DNA from: a virus
DNA length: 51,833 nucleotides
IMG/VR virus record: IMGVR_UViG_3300025603_000022
Coordinates: 1-51,833 of that record
Direction: 5' to 3' (one strand)
Under the pieces are notes generated by a model, which made no database searches, was not told the origin of the DNA, and saw only the letters and a program-made list of their open reading frames with translations. Positions 6,851 through 13,920 of the stretch are shown here, piece by piece. Each line of letters starts with the position of its first letter. The stretch's first letter is position 1. Both the position numbers and the translations under genes were made by a program.

Positions 6851-7723
6851 CTAAAATCGACTTTTTATTTCTTGCCATGCGGCGCTGTTTTCATTTATGA
6901 GCAGTCCGCCAATTTCTGATGACTGGTTCCAGGAATACCAGAAAATCATCACCTTGTCAATACCTGGAGTCGCTCTAAGAAGTCTTATAAGAGCCTTTGA
7001 CTGGTTGTCTGATGGAGTGAATCCAAGAAGATTAAAGTTTGTTTCTGTTACCCAGAGGCCTCCTGGGGCTTTAGTTTTCTTACATGCTACTTGCACATCG
7101 TTATATAGGTTTCTCCACTCGAATACCCCCGCGCCAATTTCCGGGTAGATGTGGCAAGTCATTCCATCTACTGGCCACCCTTTTCTTTTTAGGGCATAAA
7201 GCATTTTTATACCCCTCTTCATTCCACCACTTGAAGATCTGGGAAGTACGGAGGGTGCAAGGACGATTACAGAGCTATCAATAAACTTTATTGTTGAATA
7301 TGCCCTCTTTGTCATTTCCGCAAGAATGTTTCTATTCCTTAAGGTGTATGGGTACATGAAGTCTGCCAGTTGGGGTTCGTTCCAAATCTCATAGGCATCT
7401 ATTCTTCCTTTATATCTCTTTGTGACATTCCAGACAAACTTATTCCACTCATCAATTGATGAGGGCATGGAGTTTGATCCTTCTCCTAGCCACGGGGCAA
7501 AGTGGGGATTGTTTGGATTTTTTGCTAACCATTTAGGAGTAGCGGCAAATACATAAACAATCTTTCTGTCGGAGTATAAGTTTACAAGGTAGTCCAAACG
7601 ATCCCAGTTGTATGTGTTGGGTGCCAGATGTATGTCTTTCCAGGTAACGCCACAATCCCATAGCCTTACCCAATCTGAGGGAGTAATGCCCCTTTCCGGT
7701 CTGTTAAAATGCATACCGATCAT
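6851..7723 (-). CDS. Glycoside hydrolase, clan GH-A type (GH39/GH5-like)
   Basis: A 290-residue TIM-barrel hydrolase. The acid/base signature is YEIWNEPQ with E116 and the nucleophile motif is LWVTETNF with E227, as expected at the ends of strands 4 and 7 in clan-A retaining enzymes. Other barrel features are visible: a FAATPKWL segment near 60-66, H191 before a YPE, and a FWYSW strand near the end. No signal peptide is present, so it acts in the cytoplasm or as part of the virion. Substrate is not predictable; its neighbours suggest trimming of sugars made by the island, or host polysaccharide degradation. The ATG lacks an RBS and lies 6 nt after TATAAT, suggesting a leaderless start. Confidence 0.85.
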   Translation of the reverse strand: MIGMHFNRPERGITPSDWVRLWDCGVTWKDIHLAPNTYNWDRLDYLVNLYSDRKIVYVFAATPKWLAKNPNNPHFAPWLGEGSNSMPSSIDEWNKFVWNVTKRYKGRIDAYEIWNEPQLADFMYPYTLRNRNILAEMTKRAYSTIKFIDSSVIVLAPSVLPRSSSGGMKRGIKMLYALKRKGWPVDGMTCHIYPEIGAGVFEWRNLYNDVQVACKKTKAPGGLWVTETNFNLLGFTPSDNQSKALIRLLRATPGIDKVMIFWYSWNQSSEIGGLLINENSAAWQEIKSRF

Positions 7724-7729
7724 AAAATT

Positions 7730-7735
7730 ATTATA
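7730..7735 (-). promoter_or_regulatory. -10 box positioned for a leaderless start
   Basis: TATAAT at 7735-7730 is separated by exactly 6 nt (AATTTT) from the ATG at 7723, placing the likely +1 on or next to the start codon. No -35 is recognised and the TG extension is absent here (AGG precedes). Confidence 0.45.
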
Positions 7736-7737
7736 CC

Positions 7738-7917
7738 TTACTTGTTTTTACTGTCTGTTGAGTAAAATCCAGAACCATTAAACTTGATTCCCACAGCTTG
7801 AAACATTTTAGTTACATTACCATGGCATTTTGGGCAGTAGGCTAGGGTTGTATCTCTGATGGATTGATGATAGTCAAAATCTCCACAGAGCTCACACTTG
7901 TAGGTGTATACTGGCAC
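7738..7917 (-). CDS. FmdB-like zinc-ribbon protein
   Basis: Starts with PVYTYKCELCG, then CPKC 19 residues after, and ends VGIKFNGSGFYSTDS, a near-diagnostic order for the FmdB/putative regulatory zinc-ribbon family. I place the start at GTG 7917, where TAGTG couples it to the upstream stop, giving 59 residues that begin PVYTYKC as in the family. Function of this family is unclear; a small RNA- or protein-binding role is only inferred. Confidence 0.85.
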   Translation of the reverse strand: MPVYTYKCELCGDFDYHQSIRDTTLAYCPKCHGNVTKMFQAVGIKFNGSGFYSTDSKNK

Positions 7918-8150
7918 TACCAAATCCTAACAATAGTCATGCAAGGATCTCCGCCGTCAATCCATTCTTTTTCTTCTTCATCACTCATCTTGTATCCTTC
8001 GTGTGTTTCACAAAAGGCTTCTGTTGACCACCCCATATCTACTCCATATTGAACCCAATCGTAAATATCAATTGTCTTGCTTAGCATACCGCTTTCTTTA
8101 GCTATTCTATTTCTCCAATACTTCTCAAACTGCGGCTCGTCGGGGCTCAC
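7917..8150 (-). CDS. Hypothetical protein, 77 aa
   Basis: Acidic helical protein with tryptophans (YDWVQYGVDMGWSTEAFCETHEGY), like small conserved phage proteins of unknown function. Coupled by 1-4 nt overlaps on both sides. Confidence 0.65.
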   Translation of the reverse strand: MSPDEPQFEKYWRNRIAKESGMLSKTIDIYDWVQYGVDMGWSTEAFCETHEGYKMSDEEEKEWIDGGDPCMTIVRIW

Positions 8151-8479
8151 AGATATCCCTTATGCTTCCACTCTGAATAGTTCAGGGCTGTGGTGGGTCC
8201 ACCAGATTCATCATCTAGGTTCTTTTTAAGGCTTCCCGTTTGCATTACCGCATTTTTCTTTTCAGAGACTACGGGGGTGCGGTGCTCTTCTGATATTGCC
8301 CAAGACATTGTTGTCCCAATCGTACATCCGACCGTAGAGAATGCGTTGGCGATGTCTTCTGGATGAGCAACCTCATCTTTTCCAAAGTAGTTTTGCTCAT
8401 CAAGAGACCTTAGAACCAGATCCGCAAACTCGCGTGGGGTCATATATATGTTGCTGTTTCCATATTTTGATTTTGACAT
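8147..8479 (-). CDS. Hypothetical protein, 110 aa
   Basis: Start placed at ATG 8479, which follows AAAGGAAAGTA and overlaps the upstream TAA (TAATG). The frame reads further up, but that part belongs to the 8479-8649 gene. The middle (EDIANAFSTVGCTIGTTMSWAIS) may form a helical hairpin. No recognised domain. Confidence 0.65.
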   Translation of the reverse strand: MSKSKYGNSNIYMTPREFADLVLRSLDEQNYFGKDEVAHPEDIANAFSTVGCTIGTTMSWAISEEHRTPVVSEKKNAVMQTGSLKKNLDDESGGPTTALNYSEWKHKGYL

Positions 8480-8649
8480 TACTTTCCTTTCGTTTGATGA
8501 CAAGCGCATCCACACTTGCCATGGTTAAATTGATAAGGACACGTTTCGTGGTGTTCTGTTATGCAAAAACCACTTGGTCCATCCATCTGTCTTTCTGGAG
8601 TGGGTATAGGTCTTGACAGGTCTTCTCTTTTTGACCTTCTCGTTGCCAC
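8479..8649 (-). CDS. Cys/His-rich small protein, 56 aa, with CGCxCH motif
   Basis: GTG start at 8649 after AAGGGGTGAAA, ending in TAATG. The C-terminal half reads ITEHHETCPYQ then GKCGCACHQ, a compact Cys/His cluster likely to bind zinc. The same C..x..CGCxCH pattern ends the glycosyltransferase at 13921. The competing frame (8525-8722) begins inside the promoter and has no motif, so I prefer this one. An upstream GTG at 8655 is an alternative start. Confidence 0.72.
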   Translation of the reverse strand: MATRRSKREDLSRPIPTPERQMDGPSGFCITEHHETCPYQFNHGKCGCACHQTKGK

Positions 8650-8680
8650 TTTCACCCCTTGCGCCAGTTTCCGTTTTCTT

Positions 8681-8710
8681 ATTGTACATTAAGGTGACGC
8701 CCCTTGTCAA
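8681..8710 (-). promoter_or_regulatory. Sigma70/SigA-type promoter TTGACA-N18-TACAAT
   Basis: TTGACA at 8710-8705, 18-nt spacer, TACAAT at 8686-8681. It lies just after the glycosyltransferase stop (8719) and precedes the 56-aa Cys/His gene. Confidence 0.75.
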
Positions 8711-8718
8711 CCCCCAAA

Positions 8719-9753
8719 TCACACCGATTTTATTAAATCTATGTACTTCTGCCTCAGCGATTCTTGCGAGAATGTCTCATACCCAAGGGAAAATGCCTCT
8801 TTTTTTAGCAATTTCTTGTCTGATGCATCAAAGTATTGATCTATTTTCTTTGCTAGGTCCCTTGGATCTGCGCTATAGATGTCTATGCTCTTCTTTGCCA
8901 TGAAGTTTCCAATAATTTCTGACCCTGCCAGCCACTTTTTAGGCAATATCAGGTTATTCGGAGGTATGTCCGTCATGAATACCGGAAGGCCGCTTAAAAG
9001 TGCCTCATTCATCGGCAAGCATAGTCCAGCATACCTTCTAGGAAGCACCATGGCATCAAATCCATGGTATAAATCTTCGTTGTTGTCTTCATTTGACACT
9101 TTTACCTTTAGCCTTACGTCATCACAATCTATATCTAGGGGAGTTTGGCTCTTGATTACCAGATTGTAGTCAGATTCAGAGTATTTTAACATCTCTATAA
9201 CTGACTCTGTTCCGTTTCTGTCGTGAGCAGCGGCTTTACCGGCAATATGCAAGAGCTTTCTGCTATCTTTCATGTTGTCTACCCTGTTTTTGTTAAAAGC
9301 TTCCGCATCTGTTGGGGGAGGGAGAAACTCTATCCTAGAACGGTCTCCAAACCTATCTCTCATCTCGTCAATTCTCCACATAGTTGGTGCTAATAGAATC
9401 GTTGGCATTGACTCTTGCAGGCTAATGAATCCACCAAAAAATTCAAAGTTGTATTGAAGAATTGTCTTTATCTTTTTCTTTCTTGCCATGTCTACAAGCT
9501 TTTTATGATAAAAGGTTTCACAGCTAATTACAACGTCTATTCCAGACAAGAAATTGATTATGTCTGAGCTTGTGGGGAAGCCACTAACAACCTTATGCCT
9601 TGTATCCTGATACCTTTCAGAGTACTGTTTGTTTTTGTTAAAGGGGCTAGAGTCTATTACCAAAACCTTATCTGGATTTAACATCTTAACGAGTTCTAGG
9701 GTTTGATTTCCCAATCCTGTGTTATCACATCTGGCAATAATTCCTAGTCCCAC
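8719..9753 (-). CDS. Glycosyltransferase, GT-B fold (GT4-like)
   Basis: About 344 residues. The N-terminus GLGIIARCDNTGLGNQTLELVK is the glycine-rich first motif of GT-B enzymes, and the second half holds the donor-site region with a LPRRYAGLCLPMNEALLSGLPV stretch, corresponding to the E-x7-E signature of family 4 (E in NEALL). It should transfer a sugar from a nucleotide donor in the cytoplasm. Start taken as GTG 9753 (overlap with the upstream TAG); the longer TTG at 9768 would add five residues. It is the last gene of a four-gene glycosyltransferase operon. Acceptor unknown. Confidence 0.85.
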   Translation of the reverse strand: MGLGIIARCDNTGLGNQTLELVKMLNPDKVLVIDSSPFNKNKQYSERYQDTRHKVVSGFPTSSDIINFLSGIDVVISCETFYHKKLVDMARKKKIKTILQYNFEFFGGFISLQESMPTILLAPTMWRIDEMRDRFGDRSRIEFLPPPTDAEAFNKNRVDNMKDSRKLLHIAGKAAAHDRNGTESVIEMLKYSESDYNLVIKSQTPLDIDCDDVRLKVKVSNEDNNEDLYHGFDAMVLPRRYAGLCLPMNEALLSGLPVFMTDIPPNNLILPKKWLAGSEIIGNFMAKKSIDIYSADPRDLAKKIDQYFDASDKKLLKKEAFSLGYETFSQESLRQKYIDLIKSV

Positions 9754-10481
9754 TCTTTGTACCCCCAACCATTATCATCACTCGTAAACTTTCTGGTTCC
9801 CGCCCTTCCGTCAAGATGATAAGACCTCTTGATCCCTCCATCTGGGTGATAAATCCAGAGCTTGTGCTCGTCCCACCCATCATCTTGAACCTTTCCATGA
9901 AACCTATCCTCAATGAATGTTTTTTCATTTGAATAGGGGAGAACGGAATCTCTGTAGTATTTTGTCAAGCTTAGGTGGGGTCTCTGAGACCACTGAATAG
10001 TCTTCATAAAGTTACCCTCTTTTTCAAACATGAGATATTCATGCGGTTCTGGTATGACTTCTTCAAAGTGGAATCTAATTGTTTTTGCCTTTTCGTATTC
10101 AATCATATCCAGACACTCTTCCCAGTCTAGCTGTTTATCGATGACCAGGGGGGTGTCGTTTTCAATGTAAAGAATAAGGGATGTCTGAACCTCGTCTATT
10201 GTTTTTTTCATCATAGTTGTTTGATGAGAGTGCTCTTCAAAGATAAACGGCAACACGTTGCCCCACTCATGCATACACTTCCATAAAACTCTATTCTTGA
10301 ATTCATCATATTCTGGCTTCTTACCAGCTCTCTCTTTTCTAAGGCCATCAATTTGCAGAATTATCTCAGACTCTGGAAGGTGATGCCTAATGGATCTAAC
10401 AGTCTCTTCAATAATCGCAGTGTCTGGATGAGTTGGGATTATAGATATGGGGACGATAGCCGTTATGTCTGTCTTATTCAT
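9744..10481 (-). CDS. Glycosyltransferase, GT-A-like
   Basis: A 245-residue protein with the layout of a GT-A nucleotide-sugar transferase: N-terminal beta strand ITAIVPISIIPTHPDT, a helix, a second strand SEIILQIDG, and LILYIENDTPL at about 126-136, where the acidic END may take the place of the metal-binding DxD. The C-terminal part has an EDRFHGKVQDDGWDEH region that could hold the general base. Confidence in the fold is moderate, in sugar or acceptor none. It overlaps neighbours by 8-10 nt within the glycosyltransferase run. Confidence 0.65.
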   Translation of the reverse strand: MNKTDITAIVPISIIPTHPDTAIIEETVRSIRHHLPESEIILQIDGLRKERAGKKPEYDEFKNRVLWKCMHEWGNVLPFIFEEHSHQTTMMKKTIDEVQTSLILYIENDTPLVIDKQLDWEECLDMIEYEKAKTIRFHFEEVIPEPHEYLMFEKEGNFMKTIQWSQRPHLSLTKYYRDSVLPYSNEKTFIEDRFHGKVQDDGWDEHKLWIYHPDGGIKRSYHLDGRAGTRKFTSDDNGWGYKEWD

Positions 10482-11319
10482 TCAACTGCCTCATTATCTT
10501 TATCGAAAAATCTCTTTTATACTTAATCCACCAACACACAGCCCGATGCATATTGTTTGGGTAGTCACTTAGCAGTTCTGGAATCAACTTTTCTAGGTCG
10601 TTCCAGTCTTTCACCCTGATTACCGGAGGGTTTACTTCAGACACATAGGTAAAGAAGTCAGCCTCGACACCCCTTGAATCTTTTAGGTCAGCAACTGGTA
10701 AACACATCAACTCTATCGCCTCAAAAAATCTAAAGGAGTCAACTACCACGGCACCGGATGGGCAAGGGGCTATCCTAGCCCTTGACATTAACTCATAATA
10801 CTTCTCTGGTGGGTCGCCCTGTGTGAATCCACTTGTGGGCCTATATAGGCTATTAACGAGCTTGGGCATTACCTGAGAAAGCTCCTGCCTTCTCTGGTGA
10901 GTTATTTGTCCGGCAAAGTATGTGTCGTAATCCTTGACAGGATACCCAGGACGGTATTCCTTTATGTGCTTTGGTGCTCCAACAAAAAACTTGTTGTACT
11001 TTTTGTGCTTTTCGTGAGGGTATTGAACCCAAATTTCAATATTGGGGTGGGTTATCTTGTCTACGTCAAAGTCGGCGCACTCATCACCACTGATAAAAAG
11101 TATTGCTCTTTTTATTTTTAACAACTGTGTGGATATTTCCTTTTCCGCACCGGCATTTCCTTGACCAGGAATTACCACTATCCCCCTGTCTGACTCTGGT
11201 ATTTCTTGTACGACCTCTTGTTTTAGGTGGTTTCTTTCAAACATTTCATTTAAAAGTCCGTAATCCCACTTATCGCTTGCAGAGTCTTGAGGATTAGTAG
11301 AGTATATATATACATTCAC
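10474..11319 (-). CDS. Exostosin-like glycosyltransferase (GT47-like)
   Basis: 281 residues. The signature is YFAGQITHQRRQEL around 135, then about 40 residues later YYELMSRARIAPCPSG and VVVDSFRFFEAIELMCLPV, the ordered motif set of exostosin-type GT-B enzymes (donor-binding region with R-F-E-A). The start is GTG 11319 in a GTGA overlap. Eukaryotic relatives build heparan-type chains, but in phages the acceptor is unknown. Confidence 0.78.
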   Translation of the reverse strand: MNVYIYSTNPQDSASDKWDYGLLNEMFERNHLKQEVVQEIPESDRGIVVIPGQGNAGAEKEISTQLLKIKRAILFISGDECADFDVDKITHPNIEIWVQYPHEKHKKYNKFFVGAPKHIKEYRPGYPVKDYDTYFAGQITHQRRQELSQVMPKLVNSLYRPTSGFTQGDPPEKYYELMSRARIAPCPSGAVVVDSFRFFEAIELMCLPVADLKDSRGVEADFFTYVSEVNPPVIRVKDWNDLEKLIPELLSDYPNNMHRAVCWWIKYKRDFSIKIMRQLNE

Positions 11320-12269
11320 AGATCCAACCCCCTTAATATATCATTCCACCTATTTACATAGGTATGATCCATCTTTGTTCTTTTATGTCCTGCTAAACGA
11401 ATGGACTCTCTCTCTTCGTCATGTTCGAGGTAGTAGTCAATCTTTTTCTTTAGATCCTCTAGGTTTCCATGCTCATACCAAACAATTTCCTTCTTGTCAA
11501 CAAACGTATCCTCAATACCCCGAATTCCTGGATAAATTGTAAAACCACCCCTTCCCGTTGACTCAAACAACCTGTCACTTGTGTAGTAAGGGTATTTAAA
11601 TCCAAGATTAAGGGTATCTCCAACGGCAATCTTACTCTTTGCATAGATTCTATTTAGACTATTCCCTCTGAGGGTTCCCGTATCGCCATCCCCGCTAACA
11701 TGCGTAAATCCATCTCCGTAAGTATCTCTAAGGAATTCAATCAGCTCTGGCCTGTACGGATACTCTGGGTGATACCCCTTGCTGCCAACAAAAATAACTT
11801 CATGTTCAAAGTCATTTGAGTATTCTTTGTCAATGAAACACTCCTTGTCGTACACTCCAGGTAACAGGAAGTGCCCCTTTACATTGGTATTTTCATTAAA
11901 CCAGTCTGCCATTAACTTGTCTACCGTAAAAAAGTGTCCAATTGTTTTATAAAAGTTGTCCTTCTCAAGATCGATCTGTCTCCTTAAACCAAACCATAAG
12001 TCAAGGTGGTAGGTCATCGTGGGTATCCCATCCTTGTTTATCTCATCAAGAACTGAATCCATCGATATCGTTCCCGTCGTCTTCCATCCGTGAGTGTGCA
12101 CCCAAACGAAAAGGTCAGACTTTCTTGCACAACGAAGAACCTGTTGGCTTCTAACCTCACCCTCTTGAAGCTTAATCACTGTATGACCGAGTGACTCCAG
12201 CGTCTTTACATGGTGAGACTCACTCGAATAATCAACACCAAAATTTCCTAAAAACGATATGGTAGACAT
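11316..12269 (-). CDS. Glycosyltransferase, CgeB/GT1-like
   Basis: About 317 residues from ATG 12269 (GGAATAC upstream; beginning STISFLGNFGVDYSSESHH). The C-terminal half has VIFVGSKGYHPEY ... IYAKSKIAVGDTLN ... TSDRLFESTGRGGFTIYPG, the pattern of CgeB-type and Glyco_trans_1_2 proteins. Cytoplasmic sugar transfer is inferred. The frame is open to 12347 but the added 26 residues are basic, low in structure and fill the gap after the HNH gene, so I exclude them. Confidence 0.8.
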   Translation of the reverse strand: MSTISFLGNFGVDYSSESHHVKTLESLGHTVIKLQEGEVRSQQVLRCARKSDLFVWVHTHGWKTTGTISMDSVLDEINKDGIPTMTYHLDLWFGLRRQIDLEKDNFYKTIGHFFTVDKLMADWFNENTNVKGHFLLPGVYDKECFIDKEYSNDFEHEVIFVGSKGYHPEYPYRPELIEFLRDTYGDGFTHVSGDGDTGTLRGNSLNRIYAKSKIAVGDTLNLGFKYPYYTSDRLFESTGRGGFTIYPGIRGIEDTFVDKKEIVWYEHGNLEDLKKKIDYYLEHDEERESIRLAGHKRTKMDHTYVNRWNDILRGLDL

Positions 12270-12346
12270 GTATTCCAATCTGTTTATGTTGTGACAACTA
12301 TACCGAGCCCTGCTTTTGGAGCGATATCTAGATCTTGTAGAGTACA

Positions 12347-12784
12347 CTATTCCGAAGAATAGAAAGTTATTAGGTCCAGGCTATTACCACTTACGTTTGC
12401 ATTTCTAGCAAACGTTCTTATTCTGTGGCAGTTGGCACACACCAGCTCGCACTTCTCGATTTCTCTCTTAACCAACTCAATGTCAGAAGTATGAGCCCAG
12501 AACTGACTAATAGCAAAACTCTTATCCCCCAAATGATCAAAATCTAGAACAAAGTTTGGATACTCTTCTCTACAGTCCAGACATCTCTTCCCTTGCTTGA
12601 AATCTTGTATATATTTCTTAATGCTACCGCGCCGATCACGTTGTCTATGGCGGCTCTTGTCTTTCTGACCTACCCCAAGGTGGTAAGATATTGTTCCCTT
12701 AGAGCACCCAAGTTGCGCCTGAATTTGTCTATAAGACAGCCCTTTGTCATACAGACTTGCGATGTTATCTGATAACTCTGTCAT
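12347..12784 (-). CDS. HNH endonuclease with N-terminal helix-turn-helix
   Basis: 145 residues. Residues 13-37 (YDKGLSYRQIQAQLGCSKGTISYHL) form a recognisable HTH. The nuclease module has C68-x2-C71, DFDH at 81-84, and CANCH at 116-120, so the structural zinc is held by the four cysteines and the catalytic histidine is likely H84. This is the type of free-standing homing-like HNH common in phages. The gene begins 20 nt beyond a truncated tRNA-Gln-like sequence, with an extended -10 and ATG 6 nt after it, so a leaderless mRNA is likely. It resembles the HNH at 20835-21170. Confidence 0.88.
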   Translation of the reverse strand: MTELSDNIASLYDKGLSYRQIQAQLGCSKGTISYHLGVGQKDKSRHRQRDRRGSIKKYIQDFKQGKRCLDCREEYPNFVLDFDHLGDKSFAISQFWAHTSDIELVKREIEKCELVCANCHRIRTFARNANVSGNSLDLITFYSSE

Positions 12785-12790
12785 GGTTCA

Positions 12791-12799
12791 ATTATACCA
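12791..12799 (-). promoter_or_regulatory. Extended -10 TGGTATAAT with leaderless spacing
   Basis: TGGTATAAT at 12799-12791, then TGAACC, then ATG (12784-12782). There is no Shine-Dalgarno, and the 6-nt gap puts +1 at the start codon. The -35 region is tRNA remnant and shows no TTGACA. Confidence 0.65.
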
Positions 12800-12803
12800 C
12801 ATT

Positions 12804-12861
12804 TTCGAACCACGGTTACCAGATTCAGAGCCTGGCGTCTTGCCAGTTAGACGATCTGGGA
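12804..12861 (-). pseudogene. Truncated tRNA-Gln-like sequence (CTG anticodon)
   Basis: Minus-strand bases 12861-12804 give a 5' acceptor strand TCCCAGA, a D arm closed by CGTC/GACG with GG in the loop, an anticodon stem CCAGG/TCTGG around loop CTCTGAA (anticodon CTG, Gln), and a T-arm 5' strand with GGTTCGAA. There the match ends: the 3' T strand and the acceptor 3' strand (TCTGGGA) are absent, and the HNH promoter starts. I looked for the missing 3' part on the far side of the HNH gene and did not see it. It cannot form a full cloverleaf, so it should be non-functional. Confidence 0.68.
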
Positions 12862-12867
12862 ATGCTG

Positions 12868-12948
12868 AGCCAGAGGCAGGATTCGAACCTGCGTTGTTTT
12901 TGTACCGATTTACAAGATCGGTCCCATCGGCCACTAGGGGACTCTGGC
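12868..12948 (-). tRNA. tRNA-Thr (TGT anticodon)
   Basis: GCCAGAG/CTCTGGC acceptor, D arm CCC/GGG with TAGTGG in the loop, anticodon stem CCGAT/ATCGG with loop CTTGTAA (U33, anticodon TGT, A37), and T arm GCAGG-TTCGAAT-CCTGC. The cloverleaf is complete; the discriminator base is T and CCA is not encoded. The 81-nt length comes from a variable region of about 12 nt, longer than usual for tRNA-Thr. It ends 7 nt before the tRNA-Gln remnant. Confidence 0.88.
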
Positions 12949-12958
12949 GTAAATCTAT

Positions 12959-13168
12959 TTACTTGTGGTTAGCCTTATAAGATTCGTCAATAATCTCAAA
13001 CGCCCACGCACGAATCTTTTCTTCATTCTTGAGAAAATGATGTCGGCAGAATAAAAGATCTCCGGATACTCCGTTTGCCCACACATATGCCTGACTGCCA
13101 CATGCATCACAACGATCTGATGAGTTTAATCCATTTGATAATTCTTTAACCTCAGTCATTGTATCCAT
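12959..13168 (-). CDS. DUF7455-like zinc-ribbon protein, 69 aa
   Basis: Contains RCDACGSQAYVW, LLFCRHHFLKNE and a terminal helix, the pattern of the DUF7455 family found almost only in actinobacteria and their phages; C20, C23, C41 and H43/H44 likely bind zinc. It follows a perfect promoter (13198-13226) and AAAAGGAGAT. It supports the host inference; the function is unknown. Confidence 0.82.
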   Translation of the reverse strand: MDTMTEVKELSNGLNSSDRCDACGSQAYVWANGVSGDLLFCRHHFLKNEEKIRAWAFEIIDESYKANHK

Positions 13169-13197
13169 TATATCTCCTTTTTTATGTGTGTAGGTAT

Positions 13198-13226
13198 ATT
13201 ATACAGACTGTTGTTTATGCTGTCAA
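13198..13226 (-). promoter_or_regulatory. Consensus promoter TTGACA-N17-TATAAT
   Basis: Perfect TTGACA (13226-13221), 17-nt spacer and perfect TATAAT (13203-13198). It should drive the DUF7455 gene and possibly the tRNA and downstream genes. Confidence 0.92.
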
Positions 13227-13238
13227 GTGAAAACTCAA

Positions 13239-13400
13239 CTACTCTTCTGTAGTTTTTTTGTTTTGTAAGTTGATCTTGCTGTTAAGCAAAAAGATTTGTG
13301 ATCCCAAGTTTGCAATTTCTGCTTCATAGTTAATTGCCATGCGGCCCAGCCGTTCAATGGTAGCATTAAGTGTTTTCTGTAATAGCTCTTCGTTAGTCAT
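13239..13400 (-). CDS. Hypothetical coiled-coil-like protein, 53 aa
   Basis: A short frame from ATG 13400 with AAGGAGAAGTT upstream. Heptad-like helix (MTNEELLQKT ... IERLGRMAINYEAEI ... LNSKINLQNK) without cysteines, resembling small coiled-coil proteins in actinophages. It overlaps the upstream gene by 8 nt. Function unknown. Confidence 0.72.
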   Translation of the reverse strand: MTNEELLQKTLNATIERLGRMAINYEAEIANLGSQIFLLNSKINLQNKKTTEE

Positions 13401-13623
13401 TCCAACTTCTCCTTATAATGTCTTTTTCTCTAATAAGTATTGTGCTTCCGGACTTCATCCCGTGCTTTATTATTTTTATTTGTGCCCATTTAATTGAGGA
13501 CGTACACCTAAAAAACTTACGAGCAAGCCAAACACTTTCAATTCCATCTTCTGACTTCCACAAGGTAACGCAATATCTAAACATCCCCCTTGGATTTGGA
13601 GACACCCTTGCATACAGCTCCAC
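13393..13623 (-). CDS. Hypothetical protein, 76 aa
   Basis: Basic small protein, unrecognised. The GTG start at 13623 is coupled as TAGTG to the previous stop. A WKSEDGIESVWLARKFF segment suggests a small beta sheet. Confidence 0.6.
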   Translation of the reverse strand: MELYARVSPNPRGMFRYCVTLWKSEDGIESVWLARKFFRCTSSIKWAQIKIIKHGMKSGSTILIREKDIIRRSWND

Positions 13624-13802
13624 TACATCTCTACTAGATCAAGTGGGGTTGGTGCCGTTAGCTTTGTCTTACAGTTAGAGCACTCTGCGTTTAAAAGGTA
13701 TCCTGCAATTTCATAATCATCATCAAATGATGCTTGAATGGTAAACAGGGTTGATCCACAGTTCGGGCAAGCCCTTGTTGGTATTCCTCTAGCATCTAAC
13801 AT
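13623..13802 (-). CDS. Zinc-ribbon protein (RGIPTRACPNCG family), 59 aa
   Basis: CPNC and CSNC pairs about 30 residues apart form a zinc ribbon, framed by MLDARGIPTR and APTPLDL, a combination I know from small proteins of many actinophages. AAAGGATGACAA precedes the ATG. It is the first gene after the promoter at 13877. Function unknown. Confidence 0.78.
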   Translation of the reverse strand: MLDARGIPTRACPNCGSTLFTIQASFDDDYEIAGYLLNAECSNCKTKLTAPTPLDLVEM

Positions 13803-13876
13803 TTGTCATCCTTTGCAATAATAAGACAGGTATTTTTTTATTATATATATTATCGTAAAACCCTTTCACTAAAAAA

Positions 13877-13905
13877 ATTATACATCAATCGCCACATGCT
13901 GTCAA
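13877..13905 (-). promoter_or_regulatory. Consensus promoter TTGACA-N17-TATAAT
   Basis: Perfect TTGACA (13905-13900), 17-nt spacer, perfect TATAAT (13882-13877). It drives the zinc-ribbon and following small genes. The -35 lies just after the glycosyltransferase stop at 13921. Confidence 0.92.
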
Positions 13906-13920
13906 GTGTAAGGTGTGTGT

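Noticed and set aside
8525-8722. 65-aa minus-strand ORF
   Set aside because: It begins upstream of the -35 of the 8681-8710 promoter, has no motif, and the other frame (8479-8649) encodes a Cys/His-rich protein with RBS and TAATG coupling.
12270-12347. N-terminal extension of the CgeB-like glycosyltransferase
   Set aside because: The added residues are basic and unstructured; ATG 12269 directly precedes a typical first beta strand.
12744-12980. Plus-strand ORFs across the tRNA region
   Set aside because: They cover the tRNA-Thr and tRNA remnant on the other strand and have no RBS.
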